Shown here piece by piece: positions 1 to 9,034 of a stretch of 34,625 bases of DNA (within the stretch, counting starts at the first letter, position 1; every line of letters starts with the position of its first letter). The position numbers were made by a program, and so were the translations under genes. The DNA comes from Bacteroidales bacterium (GTDB lineage: Bacteria; Bacteroidota; Bacteroidia; Bacteroidales; GWA2-32-17), in assembly GCA_026417155.1 (NCBI GenBank), contig JAOADU010000044.1, forward strand, positions 1 through 34,625. The letters run 5' to 3'. The notes below the pieces were generated by a model. That model was not told the origin of the DNA, searched no databases, and worked only from the letters and a program-made list of their open reading frames with translations.

Positions 1-27
1 TTTTATTTTTAAAACTTTAGATTCTTC

Positions 28-54
28 AAATGGGCTTAATGCCCATTTTTTTTT
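28..54 (+). terminator. Intrinsic terminator of an upstream off-window gene
   Basis: A perfect 6-bp stem (ATGGGC at 30-35 pairing with GCCCAT at 41-46) encloses a TTAAT loop and runs directly into a T tract (46-54). Two A/T pairs extend the stem. This is a standard rho-independent terminator reading rightward, so a plus-strand gene probably ends just left of the window. The partner gene is not visible. Confidence 0.75.
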
Positions 55-90
55 GCTCTAAATATTTATATTTTTACGACAAAATTTTTC

Positions 91-1002
91 ATGATGAGAT
101 CGTCTATATTAAAACTTATTGGGAATACGCCACTTATTGAACTGGAAATACATGGTGTAAATTTATTTTTAAAACTAGAATCTTTTAATCCTGGCGGATC
201 TGTTAAAGATAGAATTGCATTAGCCATGATTGAAGATGCAGAAAATAGAGGATTAGTTAATGAAAATACTGTTATAGTTGAACCCACTAGTGGAAACACT
301 GGCATTGGACTTGCTATGGTATGTGCTGTTAAAGGATATAGTTTATTGCTTACAATGCCAGAAAGCATGAGTCTCGAGCGTCGAAAAATCTTAGAGATGT
401 ATGGTGCAAAACTCTTTTTAACACCTGCCGAAAAAGGTATGAAAGGAGCTATCGAAAAAGCTGAAGAAATAGCATCACAATTGCCTAATGTCTATATCCC
501 CTATCAATTTAAAAATAATGCAAACCCGCAAATTCACTACCGAACAACAGGTCCTGAAATTTGGGAACAAATGCAACAACAAATTGATATCCTTGTTGCA
601 GGTGTTGGAACTGGAGGCACTATTACAGGTGCAGGTAAATTTTTAAAAGAAAAAAATCCTAATCTTTACATTGTTGCTGTAGAACCTGCCGACTCTCCTG
701 TTTTATCGGGCGGGACACCATCACCTCACAAAATTCAAGGCATCGGAGCAGGATTTATACCCGAAATACTCGATACAACAATATACAACGAAATTATTAC
801 TATGGGTGCCAACGATGCATATGAAACTGCTATTACTTTAGCAAAAAAAGGAATCTTATGTGGAATATCATCTGGAGCTAATGTCCATGCTGCAATTCAA
901 ATATCAAAGCGACCTGAACATTATGGTAAAAGAATAGTAACTTTCATTTGCGACACAGGCGAAAGATATCTCAACAATTTTATTGAATTTAAAAAACAAT
1001 AA
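91..1002 (+). CDS. cysK: Cysteine synthase A (O-acetylserine sulfhydrylase)
   Basis: A PLP enzyme that makes L-cysteine from O-acetylserine and sulfide in the cytoplasm. The 303 residues match the usual CysK length of about 310. The PLP lysine is K39 in the motif NPGGSVKDR. The substrate loop PTSGNTG is at about 65-71, the phosphate-binding GTGGT loop at about 173-178, and the CysK-type stretch [11 protein letters not shown] lies near 225. SSGAN near 261 fits the C-terminal PLP-ring contact region. Two adjacent ATGs (91 and 94) are possible starts; no Shine-Dalgarno is seen, as usual for the phylum. It appears monocistronic, and its stop codon abuts the stop of the convergent gene with no intergenic base. 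CysM or cystathionine beta-synthase are less likely given the length and the GIGAGFIP motif. Confidence 0.93.
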   Translation: MMRSSILKLIGNTPLIELEIHGVNLFLKLESFNPGGSVKDRIALAMIEDAENRGLVNENTVIVEPTSGNTGIGLAMVCAVKGYSLLLTMPESMSLERRKILEMYGAKLFLTPAEKGMKGAIEKAEEIASQLPNVYIPYQFKNNANPQIHYRTTGPEIWEQMQQQIDILVAGVGTGGTITGAGKFLKEKNPNLYIVAVEPADSPVLSGGTPSPHKIQGIGAGFIPEILDTTIYNEIITMGANDAYETAITLAKKGILCGISSGANVHAAIQISKRPEHYGKRIVTFICDTGERYLNNFIEFKKQ

Positions 1003-1512
1003 TTATTTGCTTTGATATTCCGAAACCCAACCTGGATCTTCCATCGCTTTGAATAATTCAAAAAGTTTTTCGCCTACAACAAAATCGTTTAGGCTAAAAA
1101 TGCCAAACCTGTTTAACATTTTCATTTGCTCATCACTCGGCTTTCTAGGATTAGACGCCCAGCCTTTTTCATCACTCGAACGATATGGAAACTCTGAATA
1201 TCTCAATTTCCATAGCTCTTTAACTATATCAGGATTCTCAACTCCTGCTTCTTTCATTAAATTTTTGCCTTCAACATTAGCTATAGACTCTTGTATGCCA
1301 ACTATTTGACGCAACCAATCCGTTCGTTTTAAAAAAATCCGATTTACAACTTCGCCTTTTTCATTTAACTCTACGATAGCAAACGTTATTACATCGGATG
1401 TGCTTGGTTGCAAACTAATGGCAAAATATGCTCCCGGCTCTATACCCTTCTGTTGAGCAAATAATAAAGTACCTGCAAAAACAGATATTGCAAATATACT
1501 TAACGTCTTCAT
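1003..1512 (-). CDS. Small secreted protein of unknown function
   Basis: I do not recognise the family. From the ATG at 1512 the product is 169 residues. It opens with a clear signal peptide (MKTLSIFAISVFAGTLLFAQ), so it should be periplasmic or outer-envelope. The mature part is mixed alpha/beta with many Lys, Glu and Trp and no cysteine. A longer reading from a TTG at 1551 is rejected: that TTG coincides with the -33 box of a good promoter, and the extension would bury the signal peptide. The -7 box ends only 8 bases before the ATG, suggesting a very short leader. The gene is convergent with cysK and divergent from secA. Confidence 0.72.
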   Translation of the reverse strand: MKTLSIFAISVFAGTLLFAQQKGIEPGAYFAISLQPSTSDVITFAIVELNEKGEVVNRIFLKRTDWLRQIVGIQESIANVEGKNLMKEAGVENPDIVKELWKLRYSEFPYRSSDEKGWASNPRKPSDEQMKMLNRFGIFSLNDFVVGEKLFELFKAMEDPGWVSEYQSK

Positions 1513-1520
1513 TTTTATTT

Positions 1521-1551
1521 CAAATGTAACAAATGTTATATAAGTAAACAA
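1521..1551 (-). promoter_or_regulatory. Bacteroidetes-type promoter for the secreted protein at 1003-1512
   Basis: Reading leftward, TTG (1551-1549) is followed by 20 bases and then TAcaTTTG (1528-1521), a full match to the TAnnTTTG -7 consensus of the phylum's primary sigma factor. Only 8 bases separate it from the ATG at 1512, so the mRNA leader would be very short. Confidence 0.6.
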
Positions 1552-1595
1552 GGTAAGTTTTTAATATTTATTAAACCATGTAATCATAAGCTTTA

Positions 1596-1627
1596 TTTGC
1601 TTATTGAAAAAATAGAACTTACCTTTG
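1596..1627 (+). promoter_or_regulatory. Bacteroidetes-type promoter for the secA operon
   Basis: TTTG (1596-1599), a 20-base spacer, then TAccTTTG (1620-1627) matches the TTTG/TAnnTTTG consensus completely. The expected transcript start is around 1633, leaving a leader of about 20 bases before the secA ATG at 1654. It is divergent from the promoter at 1521-1551. Confidence 0.68.
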
Positions 1628-1653
1628 TCATAGATAATTTAACAATCTAGCAT

Positions 1654-4600
1654 ATGAACATTGGAAATATTCTGAAACGCTTTTTTAAAACAAAATCGGA
1701 GAAAGATGTAGAAGAAATTCTACCCATTGTAAAAAAAATCAATGAAATTTACGAAACACTTCATCAATTATCAAACGATGAATTACGTCAGCGGACACAA
1801 ATATTAAAAACAAAAGTACAAGACTATTTTGCTGCCGAAGAAAAAGAAATAGAAAATTTAAAGCAATATGCCGAAAATGACGAAGTTTCGCTCGATGAAA
1901 AACAACGCATTTACGAAAAAATAGAGAAACTACAAAAAGAAGTTTACAAAAAAATTGAAGAAATTTTACTTGAAGTATTACCCGAAGCATTTGCTATTGT
2001 TAAAGAAACCGCACGTCGCTTTGTTGAAGACAAAGAACTTATTGTAACAGCAACCGACTTTGACCGCGACTTAGCAGCTCGAAAAAGTAATGTCGTTATT
2101 CAAGGCGATAAGGCTATCTGGAAAAATAAGTGGATAGCTGGAGGGAACGAAATTACTTGGGACATGATTCATTACGACGTGCAGCTAATTGGTGGTTATG
2201 TTTTACATCAAGGGAAAATAGCTGAAATGGCTACCGGCGAAGGGAAAACACTAGTTGCTACGCTTCCTGTTTTTCTTAATGCCTTGGCAGGTAAAGGAGT
2301 GCATGTCGTTACAGTCAATGATTATCTTGCCAAACGCGATAGTGAATGGATGGGTCCATTATACGAATTTCATTTGTTGCGCGTAGATTGTATTGATAAG
2401 CACATGCCAAACTCTGCTGCACGTCGTAACGCATATTTAGCTGACATAACATACGGTACAAATAACGAATATGGTTTCGATTATTTACGCGATAACATGG
2501 CTATTAGTCCCGACGATTTAGTTCAAAGAACTCACCATTATGCCATTGTCGATGAAGTCGACTCGGTTTTAATAGATGATGCACGCACGCCGTTAATTAT
2601 CAGCGGACCTGTTCCTAAAGGAGAAGATCAACTATTTGTTGAGCTTAAACCCAAAGTAGAACGTATTGTAAACGCTCAAAAAAATCTCGTCAACGATATG
2701 CTCAATCAAGCCAAAAAGCTTATTCAAAGCGGCGATACAGAAAAAGGAGGTGTATTGTTGCTTCGTGCTTTTAAAGGATTACCAAAAAATAAAGCACTAA
2801 TTAAATTTTTGAGCGAACAAGGAATGAAAACTCTACTCCTCAAAACCGAAAATATTTACCTTCAAGAAAATGCAAAACGAATGCCTGAGATTACAGACGA
2901 ACTATATTTTGTCATTGATGAAAAACAAAACTCTGTAGAACTTACCGATAAAGGAATCGATTACATCACTTCTTCTTCAGACGATCCTCAAATGTTTGTG
3001 CTTCCCGACATTGGTTCACGAATAGCCGAAATAGAAAAATCCAACCTCACATTAGAAGAAAAATTAAAAGCAAAAGATGACTTACTTCGCGAATATGCTA
3101 TAAAATCCGAACGTGTACATACCATACACCAACTGTTGAAAGCATACACCATGTTCGAAAAAGATGTTGAATATGTAGTAATGAACAACGAAGTAAAAAT
3201 TGTAGATGAACAAACAGGACGAATTCTCGAAGGACGCCGTTATTCCGACGGTTTACATCAAGCCATTGAAGCCAAAGAAAATGTAAAGGTTGAAGCTGCT
3301 ACACAAACATTTGCTACCATAACTCTTCAAAACTACTTTCGCATGTATCATAAGTTGGCAGGCATGACCGGAACAGCCGAAACCGAAGCTGCTGAATTTT
3401 GGAATATTTACAAACTCGATGTTGTCGTTATTCCTACTCATAAACCCGTTATTCGAAAAGATTTCGAAGATAAAGTATATAAAACAAAACGCGAGAAATA
3501 CAATGCCGTTATTGAAGAAATTGTGCATTTAACTTCGCAAGGTCGTCCGGTGCTAGTTGGTACAACTTCAGTTGAAATTAGTGAACTATTAAGCCGCATG
3601 CTAAAACTTAGAGGAATAAAACATAACGTTTTAAATGCTAAACATCATCAACGGGAAGCCGAAATCGTAGCCGAAGCAGGTAAAACAAGTACAGTTACCA
3701 TTGCAACCAACATGGCAGGAAGAGGTACCGACATAAAACTTAGCGACGACGTTCGAAAAGCAGGTGGTTTAGCTATTATAGGCACAGAGCGACACGAATC
3801 TCGTCGTGTAGACCGACAGCTACGCGGACGTGCAGGACGTCAAGGCGACCCGGGGACATCGCAATTTTACGTTTCGCTCGAAGATGACTTGATGCGACTA
3901 TTTGGCAGCGACCGTATTGCCAAGTTAATGGACAGAATGGGCATTAAAGAAGGTGAAGTCATTCAGCACTCCATGATTACAAAATCTATTGAGCGAGCTC
4001 AAAAAAAAGTAGAAGAAAACAATTTCGGCATTCGTAAGCGTCTCCTTGAATATGATGACGTCATGAACCTTCAACGCAAAAAAATATACGAACGCCGACG
4101 CAATGCACTGTTTGGCGAAAAACTCGCCGTAGATATTGCTAATACTTTTCAACAGGTTTGTTTATCTTTAGTTAATGAATTTTACGGAGAAGACAATTAC
4201 GAAGAATATTCACTCAGCATAATTAAATACCTTGGCATTGAAAACCCAATTAGTTCTTCAGACTACGTACAACTAAACGAAGAGGAACAAGCAAAAATTC
4301 TTTTCGAAAAAACTTGGGAACATTATCAACACAAGTGTCAACAAATGGTTAAGCTTGCATTGCCCATTATCAAAGATGTTTACAAAACAAGTGGACATAT
4401 TTATCAAAACATAGTGGTACCTATTAGCGACGGAATTCGTATGTATCAGGTTATCACTAACCTTAAGAAAACTGTCGAAACTGAAGGAAAAGAGCTTATT
4501 AAAAACTTTGAAAAAACGGCTATACTCGCAATTATAGACGAATTATGGAAAGAACACTTAAGAGAAATGGACGACCTGAAAACTTCAGTTCAAAATGCCG

Positions 4601-4947
4601 TTTATGAACAAAAAGACCCATTACTTGTTTACAAATTTGAAGCTACAGAACTTTTTAATCGAATGCAAGAAGATGCTAATAGACAAATTATTTCACTGCT
4701 TACAAAAGGCTATATTCCAATGCAAAACCCCGATGACGTAAAAGAAGCTAAAGAACCCGTAAAAACCGATTTAAGTAAAATGAAAACAGGTAGAGACGAT
4801 TATTATTCTACTTCTGGTCCACAACAACAAGAAAGAAAAGCCGAACCTGTAAGAGTTGAAAAAAAGATTGGTCGAAACGAACCATGTCCTTGTGGTAGTG
4901 GAAAAAAATATAAGCATTGCCATGGAAAAAATGTTACTGTTGATTAG
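1654..4947 (+). CDS. secA: Preprotein translocase ATPase SecA
   Basis: The ATPase motor of the Sec pathway, driving unfolded secretory proteins through SecYEG. It is 1097 residues, longer than the roughly 900 of E. coli SecA but normal for Bacteroidetes. The extra length is an N-terminal charged helical stretch (about 55-105) and an insertion after the DEVD box (about 330-410). Walker A is ATGEGKT with K198; the DEAD-box equivalent is DEVD at 300-303. GRGTDIKL is near 690-696. The arginine-rich motif VI region with [14 protein letters not shown] is at about 721-734. The C-terminus carries the zinc-binding SEC-C motif: C1078, C1080, C1089 and H1090. It is first in an operon, and the next start lies inside its last codons. 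Confidence 0.98.
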   Translation: MNIGNILKRFFKTKSEKDVEEILPIVKKINEIYETLHQLSNDELRQRTQILKTKVQDYFAAEEKEIENLKQYAENDEVSLDEKQRIYEKIEKLQKEVYKKIEEILLEVLPEAFAIVKETARRFVEDKELIVTATDFDRDLAARKSNVVIQGDKAIWKNKWIAGGNEITWDMIHYDVQLIGGYVLHQGKIAEMATGEGKTLVATLPVFLNALAGKGVHVVTVNDYLAKRDSEWMGPLYEFHLLRVDCIDKHMPNSAARRNAYLADITYGTNNEYGFDYLRDNMAISPDDLVQRTHHYAIVDEVDSVLIDDARTPLIISGPVPKGEDQLFVELKPKVERIVNAQKNLVNDMLNQAKKLIQSGDTEKGGVLLLRAFKGLPKNKALIKFLSEQGMKTLLLKTENIYLQENAKRMPEITDELYFVIDEKQNSVELTDKGIDYITSSSDDPQMFVLPDIGSRIAEIEKSNLTLEEKLKAKDDLLREYAIKSERVHTIHQLLKAYTMFEKDVEYVVMNNEVKIVDEQTGRILEGRRYSDGLHQAIEAKENVKVEAATQTFATITLQNYFRMYHKLAGMTGTAETEAAEFWNIYKLDVVVIPTHKPVIRKDFEDKVYKTKREKYNAVIEEIVHLTSQGRPVLVGTTSVEISELLSRMLKLRGIKHNVLNAKHHQREAEIVAEAGKTSTVTIATNMAGRGTDIKLSDDVRKAGGLAIIGTERHESRRVDRQLRGRAGRQGDPGTSQFYVSLEDDLMRLFGSDRIAKLMDRMGIKEGEVIQHSMITKSIERAQKKVEENNFGIRKRLLEYDDVMNLQRKKIYERRRNALFGEKLAVDIANTFQQVCLSLVNEFYGEDNYEEYSLSIIKYLGIENPISSSDYVQLNEEEQAKILFEKTWEHYQHKCQQMVKLALPIIKDVYKTSGHIYQNIVVPISDGIRMYQVITNLKKTVETEGKELIKNFEKTAILAIIDELWKEHLREMDDLKTSVQNAVYEQKDPLLVYKFEATELFNRMQEDANRQIISLLTKGYIPMQNPDDVKEAKEPVKTDLSKMKTGRDDYYSTSGPQQQERKAEPVRVEKKIGRNEPCPCGSGKKYKHCHGKNVTVD

Positions 4948-5701
4948 TATTGCCTCATGTATATTATTAATCACTTCTTGTAATCAATCATACTCGCCCG
5001 AACAAGTTACATTTTCAAACGATTCTGCTTACGTATTAATAAACAACAAAAAAACTCCATTAACAGGCTATATTCGTACGTATTACGACACTAACCTTCT
5101 TAAGTCGGTAAAAACATATAAAAATGGTGTTCCCAATGGTTACTACATACGATTCTACCCGAACGGTCAAATGAGTTTAAAAATGATTTATTCAAAAGGT
5201 ACGCCTGTTCAATTTATTCAATATTACGAAAATGCAAAAATTAAAACTTTACAGGTAAATAACGATACCATTCAATATATCTTACGGTATAGTGAACAAG
5301 GAAAATTAATTCGCAAAGAAACATTAAAAAATAAATTACTGAACGGAAGAACCATTACATATTTCGATGATGGTTCTGTTGAAAGCATTCTGCACTATTC
5401 AAATGGGAAAAAACACGGTCCTTTTGTATTATTCTATCCAAACAAAAAAATTAAGGCACATTGCCATTTCAAAAACGATTCCATTGATGGAATTTTTAAA
5501 ACTTGGAATGAAGACGGATGCTATGGAATTGAACTTTTCTCTATGGGGAAACGCATCGGCACATGGAAATACTATTATCCTAACGGAAAAATAAAAACTA
5601 TTATTACATTTCATAACAATAGTTTAGTCAAAGAACGCATCGATTATGACGAAAAAGGAAATATTGTCTCAAAATTCACATCAAATTTAGAAACATTATG
5701 A
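4922..5701 (+). CDS. MORN_2/YwqK-like repeat lipoprotein
   Basis: A predicted lipoprotein of about 259 residues from ATG 4922, with ATG 4931 as an alternative. The N-terminus is a lipoprotein signal ending in ITSC, so the cysteine would be lipidated and the protein envelope-anchored. The rest is a series of roughly 20-23-residue units of the form G-x-x-x-G-x-(Y/W)-x-x-(Y/F)-(Y/D)-x-(N/D)-G, such as [21 protein letters not shown] and [10 protein letters not shown]. This is the MORN-variant repeat found in YwqK-type proteins. The family is often labelled an antitoxin, but nothing here shows a toxin partner. The start overlaps the secA 3' end by 26 bases in another frame, and the stop overlaps the asd start (ATGA), so translation is probably coupled. 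A longer reading from 4856 would add residues before the signal peptide and is rejected. Confidence 0.8.
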   Translation: MEKMLLLISIASCILLITSCNQSYSPEQVTFSNDSAYVLINNKKTPLTGYIRTYYDTNLLKSVKTYKNGVPNGYYIRFYPNGQMSLKMIYSKGTPVQFIQYYENAKIKTLQVNNDTIQYILRYSEQGKLIRKETLKNKLLNGRTITYFDDGSVESILHYSNGKKHGPFVLFYPNKKIKAHCHFKNDSIDGIFKTWNEDGCYGIELFSMGKRIGTWKYYYPNGKIKTIITFHNNSLVKERIDYDEKGNIVSKFTSNLETL

Positions 5702-6690
5702 TACGATTAGCAATCGTTGGTGCCACAGGTTTAGTTGGTACGGAAATAATTAAAGTACTAGAAGAATTTAATTTTCCAACAAGCGAACTTTATTTATGTG
5801 CTTCCGAAAAATCTATCGGAAAAACTATTCCATACAAAGACAAGAATTTAAACATTATTTCCATAAATGAATTAATTCAAAAAAACATAGATATTGCAAT
5901 ATTTTCAGCAGGCAGCGAAGTTTCAAAACAATATGCACCCATTCTGAGCCAACAAGGTGTTTTTGTTATCGATAATTCATCGCAATGGCGACTTTATGAA
6001 AAGATTCCTCTTGTTGTTCCTGAAATTAATGCCCACACCATAAATGAAAATACCCGAATAATTGCAAATCCAAATTGTTCAACTATTCAAATGGTTTTAG
6101 CGTTGGCTCCTCTACATCAGTATTTTCACATTAAACGCATTGTAGTTTCTACCTATCAGTCTGTTACAGGTACAGGCATGAAAGCAGTACGTCAATTAAT
6201 GGCTGAGCGAAATGGCGAACAAGTAGAAATGATTTATCCTCATCCCATTGATTTAAATTGCTTCCCACATGGAGGTTCATTCTCTGAAAATGGATATACT
6301 ACGGAAGAATGGAAACTAATAAACGAAACAAGAAAAATTCTGAATGATAATAATATACAAATTACCGCAACTGTTGTACGTATTCCTGTAATAGGCGGAC
6401 ATTCCGAAAGTGTAAATGTTGAATTTTACCATCCATTCGAGCTTCATCAAATATACCAATTACTACAAAATCAACAAGGAATATTAGTTTTAGACAACCC
6501 TGAAAAAAATTTATATCCTACTCCATTAATGGCAAAAGGCAAAAATGAAGTATTAGTAGGAAGAATTCGAAGAGACCATTCAGTAGCCAATGGACTAAAT
6601 TTATGGATTGTAGCCGATAATCTTCGTAAAGGTGCTGCAACCAATGCCGTTCAAATAGCATTATATCTGTTACAAAATTATTTTTCCTGA
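5698..6690 (+). CDS. asd: Aspartate-semialdehyde dehydrogenase
   Basis: Converts aspartyl-4-phosphate to aspartate-4-semialdehyde with NADPH, the branch-point step to lysine/diaminopimelate, threonine and methionine. It is 330 residues, the usual length. The nucleotide-binding GATGLVG is at 8-14. The catalytic cysteine is C127 in NPNCST and the acid-base histidine is H235 in IGGHSESVN. SVTGTGMKA at about 155-163 and the C-terminal RIRRD region also fit. The gene starts within the stop of the preceding lipoprotein gene (ATGA), and its own stop overlaps the next start by one base (TGATG). It is therefore embedded in the secA operon rather than in an amino-acid operon. Confidence 0.95.
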   Translation: MIRLAIVGATGLVGTEIIKVLEEFNFPTSELYLCASEKSIGKTIPYKDKNLNIISINELIQKNIDIAIFSAGSEVSKQYAPILSQQGVFVIDNSSQWRLYEKIPLVVPEINAHTINENTRIIANPNCSTIQMVLALAPLHQYFHIKRIVVSTYQSVTGTGMKAVRQLMAERNGEQVEMIYPHPIDLNCFPHGGSFSENGYTTEEWKLINETRKILNDNNIQITATVVRIPVIGGHSESVNVEFYHPFELHQIYQLLQNQQGILVLDNPEKNLYPTPLMAKGKNEVLVGRIRRDHSVANGLNLWIVADNLRKGAATNAVQIALYLLQNYFS

Positions 6691-7901
6691 TGTTTGCTAA
6701 CAAACCATTATGCAACGCTCCATTTGCCAATATTTACATCGATGGTAAAGGAAATGTTACGCCCTGTTGCTTTAACAGAGATGATATTTTGGGAAACATA
6801 TTTACCAATGACTTGAGTCAAATTTGGAATTCTACAACTGCTATTAAAATTAGAGAATTGCTCGCTAATCATAAATTCCCCTTGGGTTGTATAATCTGCG
6901 AAGTAAACTTAAAATCAAACAATTATTATAACTCAGGCATATTCACCTATTCAACCTTAAATTATAAAAAAACACAAATTCAATCCATTGATTTTGAACT
7001 AAGTTATTGGTGCAATTTGTCCTGTGTGATGTGTTATTTGCACAATAAAACCTACGAATTATCCGAAATCCAAGAACAACAAATTTTGGAAAAACTATCA
7101 CCCTACTTAAAAAGTATTAGAAAAACACGATTCTTTGGTGGCGAACCGTTATTAATACCCATATATAGAAAAATATGGCAACAAATCGTTGAAGTTAATT
7201 CATCATGCAACATCTTAGTACAAACCAATGGAACAATAATTGATAGAGAAATCGAATCATTAGCCAAAAAAGGTAATTTTATTTTTAATATATCTATCGA
7301 TTCGCTTCATATTGAAAACTCATCAAAAATACGTCGTGGTAGTAACATAGAACAAATATTAAATAACCTCAAAAAATTTAAAGAACTATCAAAAAAAGAT
7401 ATTACGTTGACTATTACTCCCATGACACTAAACTGGAAAGAAATCCCTGCGATAGTTAAGTTTGCTAATAAAAATAAATTGCAAATAATTTTCAATAAAC
7501 TAATACAACCTCAAAATCTTTCCTTAGATTCACTTACAACTGATGAATTAAATGCGATATCACGTTTATACAAAAAAAACATATTTATTCCCTACACAAT
7601 AATTCAATTGATAAACTACATAAAATTCAAAAATTTCATAAATCATATTGAATTTCTTAAAAAAGAACGTTTAAAACATCCTCAATATTCACCTCAAGAA
7701 TTAATTCGTTATTCATTAGTCATATATCAACAATTAGCTGAAAAAATTCCAACTCTTCAACAATACGAAAAAACTTTAATTCTAAATAAAATTCAATCAT
7801 TGCTAAAAACAAAAGACATTGAATTTCTTCTTACGTTCATAAACAATACCCCTCCCGAAATACTTGAAAATAAAGTCAATGAAATTATTAACAACGAATA
7901 A
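6690..7901 (+). CDS. Radical SAM protein with N-terminal SPASM-like cysteine domain
   Basis: A 403-residue radical SAM enzyme of unknown substrate. The SAM-cluster motif C-x3-C-x2-C is C108, C112 and C115, followed by GGEP at 150-153. The N-terminal 70 residues look like a SPASM/twitch auxiliary-cluster module: C8, C26-C27, then LGNIFTNDLSQIWNS, then C67 and C70. This order (auxiliary cluster first, core second) is the reverse of the common SPASM layout but is known in 'twitch domain' radical SAM proteins. The last 130 residues are helical and lysine-rich, without a recognised motif. Members of this class modify peptides or sugars, but I see no short cysteine-rich or precursor-like ORF beside it. 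It is the last gene of the secA operon, overlapping the asd stop by one base. Confidence 0.87.
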   Translation: MFANKPLCNAPFANIYIDGKGNVTPCCFNRDDILGNIFTNDLSQIWNSTTAIKIRELLANHKFPLGCIICEVNLKSNNYYNSGIFTYSTLNYKKTQIQSIDFELSYWCNLSCVMCYLHNKTYELSEIQEQQILEKLSPYLKSIRKTRFFGGEPLLIPIYRKIWQQIVEVNSSCNILVQTNGTIIDREIESLAKKGNFIFNISIDSLHIENSSKIRRGSNIEQILNNLKKFKELSKKDITLTITPMTLNWKEIPAIVKFANKNKLQIIFNKLIQPQNLSLDSLTTDELNAISRLYKKNIFIPYTIIQLINYIKFKNFINHIEFLKKERLKHPQYSPQELIRYSLVIYQQLAEKIPTLQQYEKTLILNKIQSLLKTKDIEFLLTFINNTPPEILENKVNEIINNE

Positions 7902-7912
7902 ATCAACCTAAA

Positions 7913-7944
7913 TTTGCCCAAAACAAAAAAAACTTGTACGTTTG
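7913..7944 (+). promoter_or_regulatory. Bacteroidetes-type promoter for the 7968-8970 unit
   Basis: TTTG (7913-7916), a 20-base spacer, then TAcgTTTG (7937-7944) is a full consensus match. The expected transcript start is around 7950, before the ATG at 7968. The promoter lies over the first codons of a possible TTG-initiated reading (7914), which argues against that start. Confidence 0.65.
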
Positions 7945-7967
7945 CAAAAAAAATCATTAACTCTCTA

Positions 7968-8687
7968 ATGAACGGCAGACTTCAAAAAATGATACAAGAC
8001 ATTCTGGGAATTCAGCCCGACAAAGTAAATATTATACCCAACACTATTCCATTAGAAACACAAATTGAATACTTCGAAACATCAAAAAAAGTTAAAGAAA
8101 ACATTAGTTACGATACCGTATTACAAAATGCAGATTGGCTTTTTCATAGCGACATTTCTATCCCCGATAAAAAATGGTTATTAGCACAATTAGCTTCCAT
8201 TTCTAAACCCGAAGCATATCGCATAATTGAAAAATACTTACAAAATCCAGATCAAGAATTAGCCGATTGGGCAAGGCTTGCTTTTATAGAAAGCAGAACT
8301 TTATTAGAATCAGAATTTCTCAATGAAAATCAAATAATTATATCTTCCGGACTTGGAGGTGAAGAAAATTTATTGCGATATTTTGTTGTTTTCAAAATAT
8401 TAAATAACGATGTAAACGAGGGGCAACTCAAACTTCTGGAATTTGACATTCATAGCATTATAGAAACTGTACAAGGAAAAGTTGAAGAAATAAATATTCA
8501 ATATCCATTTGTTTCTATGCTTGTACTATTAAACATAAATACCGAATTAAAAGAAATTTTTACTAAGATAATCAATACAAGCCAAGAATATCAATTAAAC
8601 CTGCATAAGAAATTTATCATTACAAACGTTAAAAAATTAAACCGTAAAGAAATTCAACATTTTTTCGATGGTACCGAACAAGAATAA
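7968..8687 (+). CDS. Conserved hypothetical protein, function unknown
   Basis: I cannot assign a function. From ATG 7968 the product is 239 residues, with no signal peptide or membrane segment, so probably cytoplasmic. The sequence is mostly helical. The middle (about 65-115) has a HEAT-like run of helices, followed by a distinctive IISSGLGGEENLLRYFVVF segment near 125-145. From memory, similar segments occur in unannotated Bacteroidales proteins. A start at TTG 7914 would overlap the promoter and is rejected; ATG 7989 is a further alternative. The 3' end overlaps the next gene by 20 bases in a different frame, so the two are probably coupled. Confidence 0.72.
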   Translation: MNGRLQKMIQDILGIQPDKVNIIPNTIPLETQIEYFETSKKVKENISYDTVLQNADWLFHSDISIPDKKWLLAQLASISKPEAYRIIEKYLQNPDQELADWARLAFIESRTLLESEFLNENQIIISSGLGGEENLLRYFVVFKILNNDVNEGQLKLLEFDIHSIIETVQGKVEEINIQYPFVSMLVLLNINTELKEIFTKIINTSQEYQLNLHKKFIITNVKKLNRKEIQHFFDGTEQE

Positions 8688-8970
8688 AATTTCTGTAGCA
8701 ATTCAGGTATTACCAACAACAACCTACTCTCACCCATACGAAGTAATTGATAAAATTATACAACTTATTGCTTCTAAAGGATTTAACTATATGGTTTGTC
8801 CCTTCGAAACCGTTGTCGAATGTACCTTAAATGAAGCGCTTCTATTAATTTACGAAATTCATAACGAATGCTATAAATACGATACACAATCGGTATTAAT
8901 CAATATTAAAATACACAGCATTAAAAACACCGACGCATTAATGGAACATAAAATTTCAAAATACAGGTAG
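8668..8970 (+). CDS. Thiamine-binding-like protein (MTH1187/YkoF family)
   Basis: A 100-residue protein resembling the Thiamine_BP (former DUF77) family. It has an opening beta-strand ISVAIQVLPT, a helix with YEVIDKIIQLI, then GFNYMVCPFETVVECTLNEALLLI. The last segment resembles the family's pattern of glycine turn, beta-strand and T-x-(V/I)-E-G/C. Members form ferredoxin-like tetramers and some bind thiamine or its pyrimidine moiety; the physiological role is poorly defined. No thiamine biosynthesis or transport gene is nearby. The start lies inside the preceding gene (20-base overlap), so co-translation with that unknown protein is likely. A following gap of 64 bases holds the promoter of the acyl-CoA dehydrogenase operon. 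Confidence 0.72.
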   Translation: MVPNKNKISVAIQVLPTTTYSHPYEVIDKIIQLIASKGFNYMVCPFETVVECTLNEALLLIYEIHNECYKYDTQSVLINIKIHSIKNTDALMEHKISKYR

Positions 8971-8987
8971 ATATTTTTCAAAGATAA

Positions 8988-9017
8988 TTGCATAAGAATA
9001 AACTATTTGTATTTTTG
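8988..9017 (+). promoter_or_regulatory. Bacteroidetes-type promoter for the acyl-CoA dehydrogenase/etfBA operon
   Basis: ATTG, with TTG at 8988-8990, is followed by a 19-base spacer and TAttTTTG (9010-9017), a full -7 match. The leader to ATG 9035 would be about 12 bases. Confidence 0.62.
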
Positions 9018-9034
9018 CACAAAATTTACGTTTT

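Noticed and set aside
52-74. Promoter for cysK (TTTG at 52-55 with TAtaTTTT at 67-74)
   Set aside because: The spacer is only 11 bases and the -7 box lacks its final G; probably chance in AT-rich sequence.
4922-5701. Toxin-antitoxin system because of the YwqK-like repeats
   Set aside because: The antitoxin label is a family name only; the protein is a lipoprotein and no toxin-like gene is next to it.
6690-8000. Ribosomally made peptide cluster around the radical SAM gene
   Set aside because: No short precursor-like frame, peptidase or transporter is adjacent; the sequence after the gene is a promoter.
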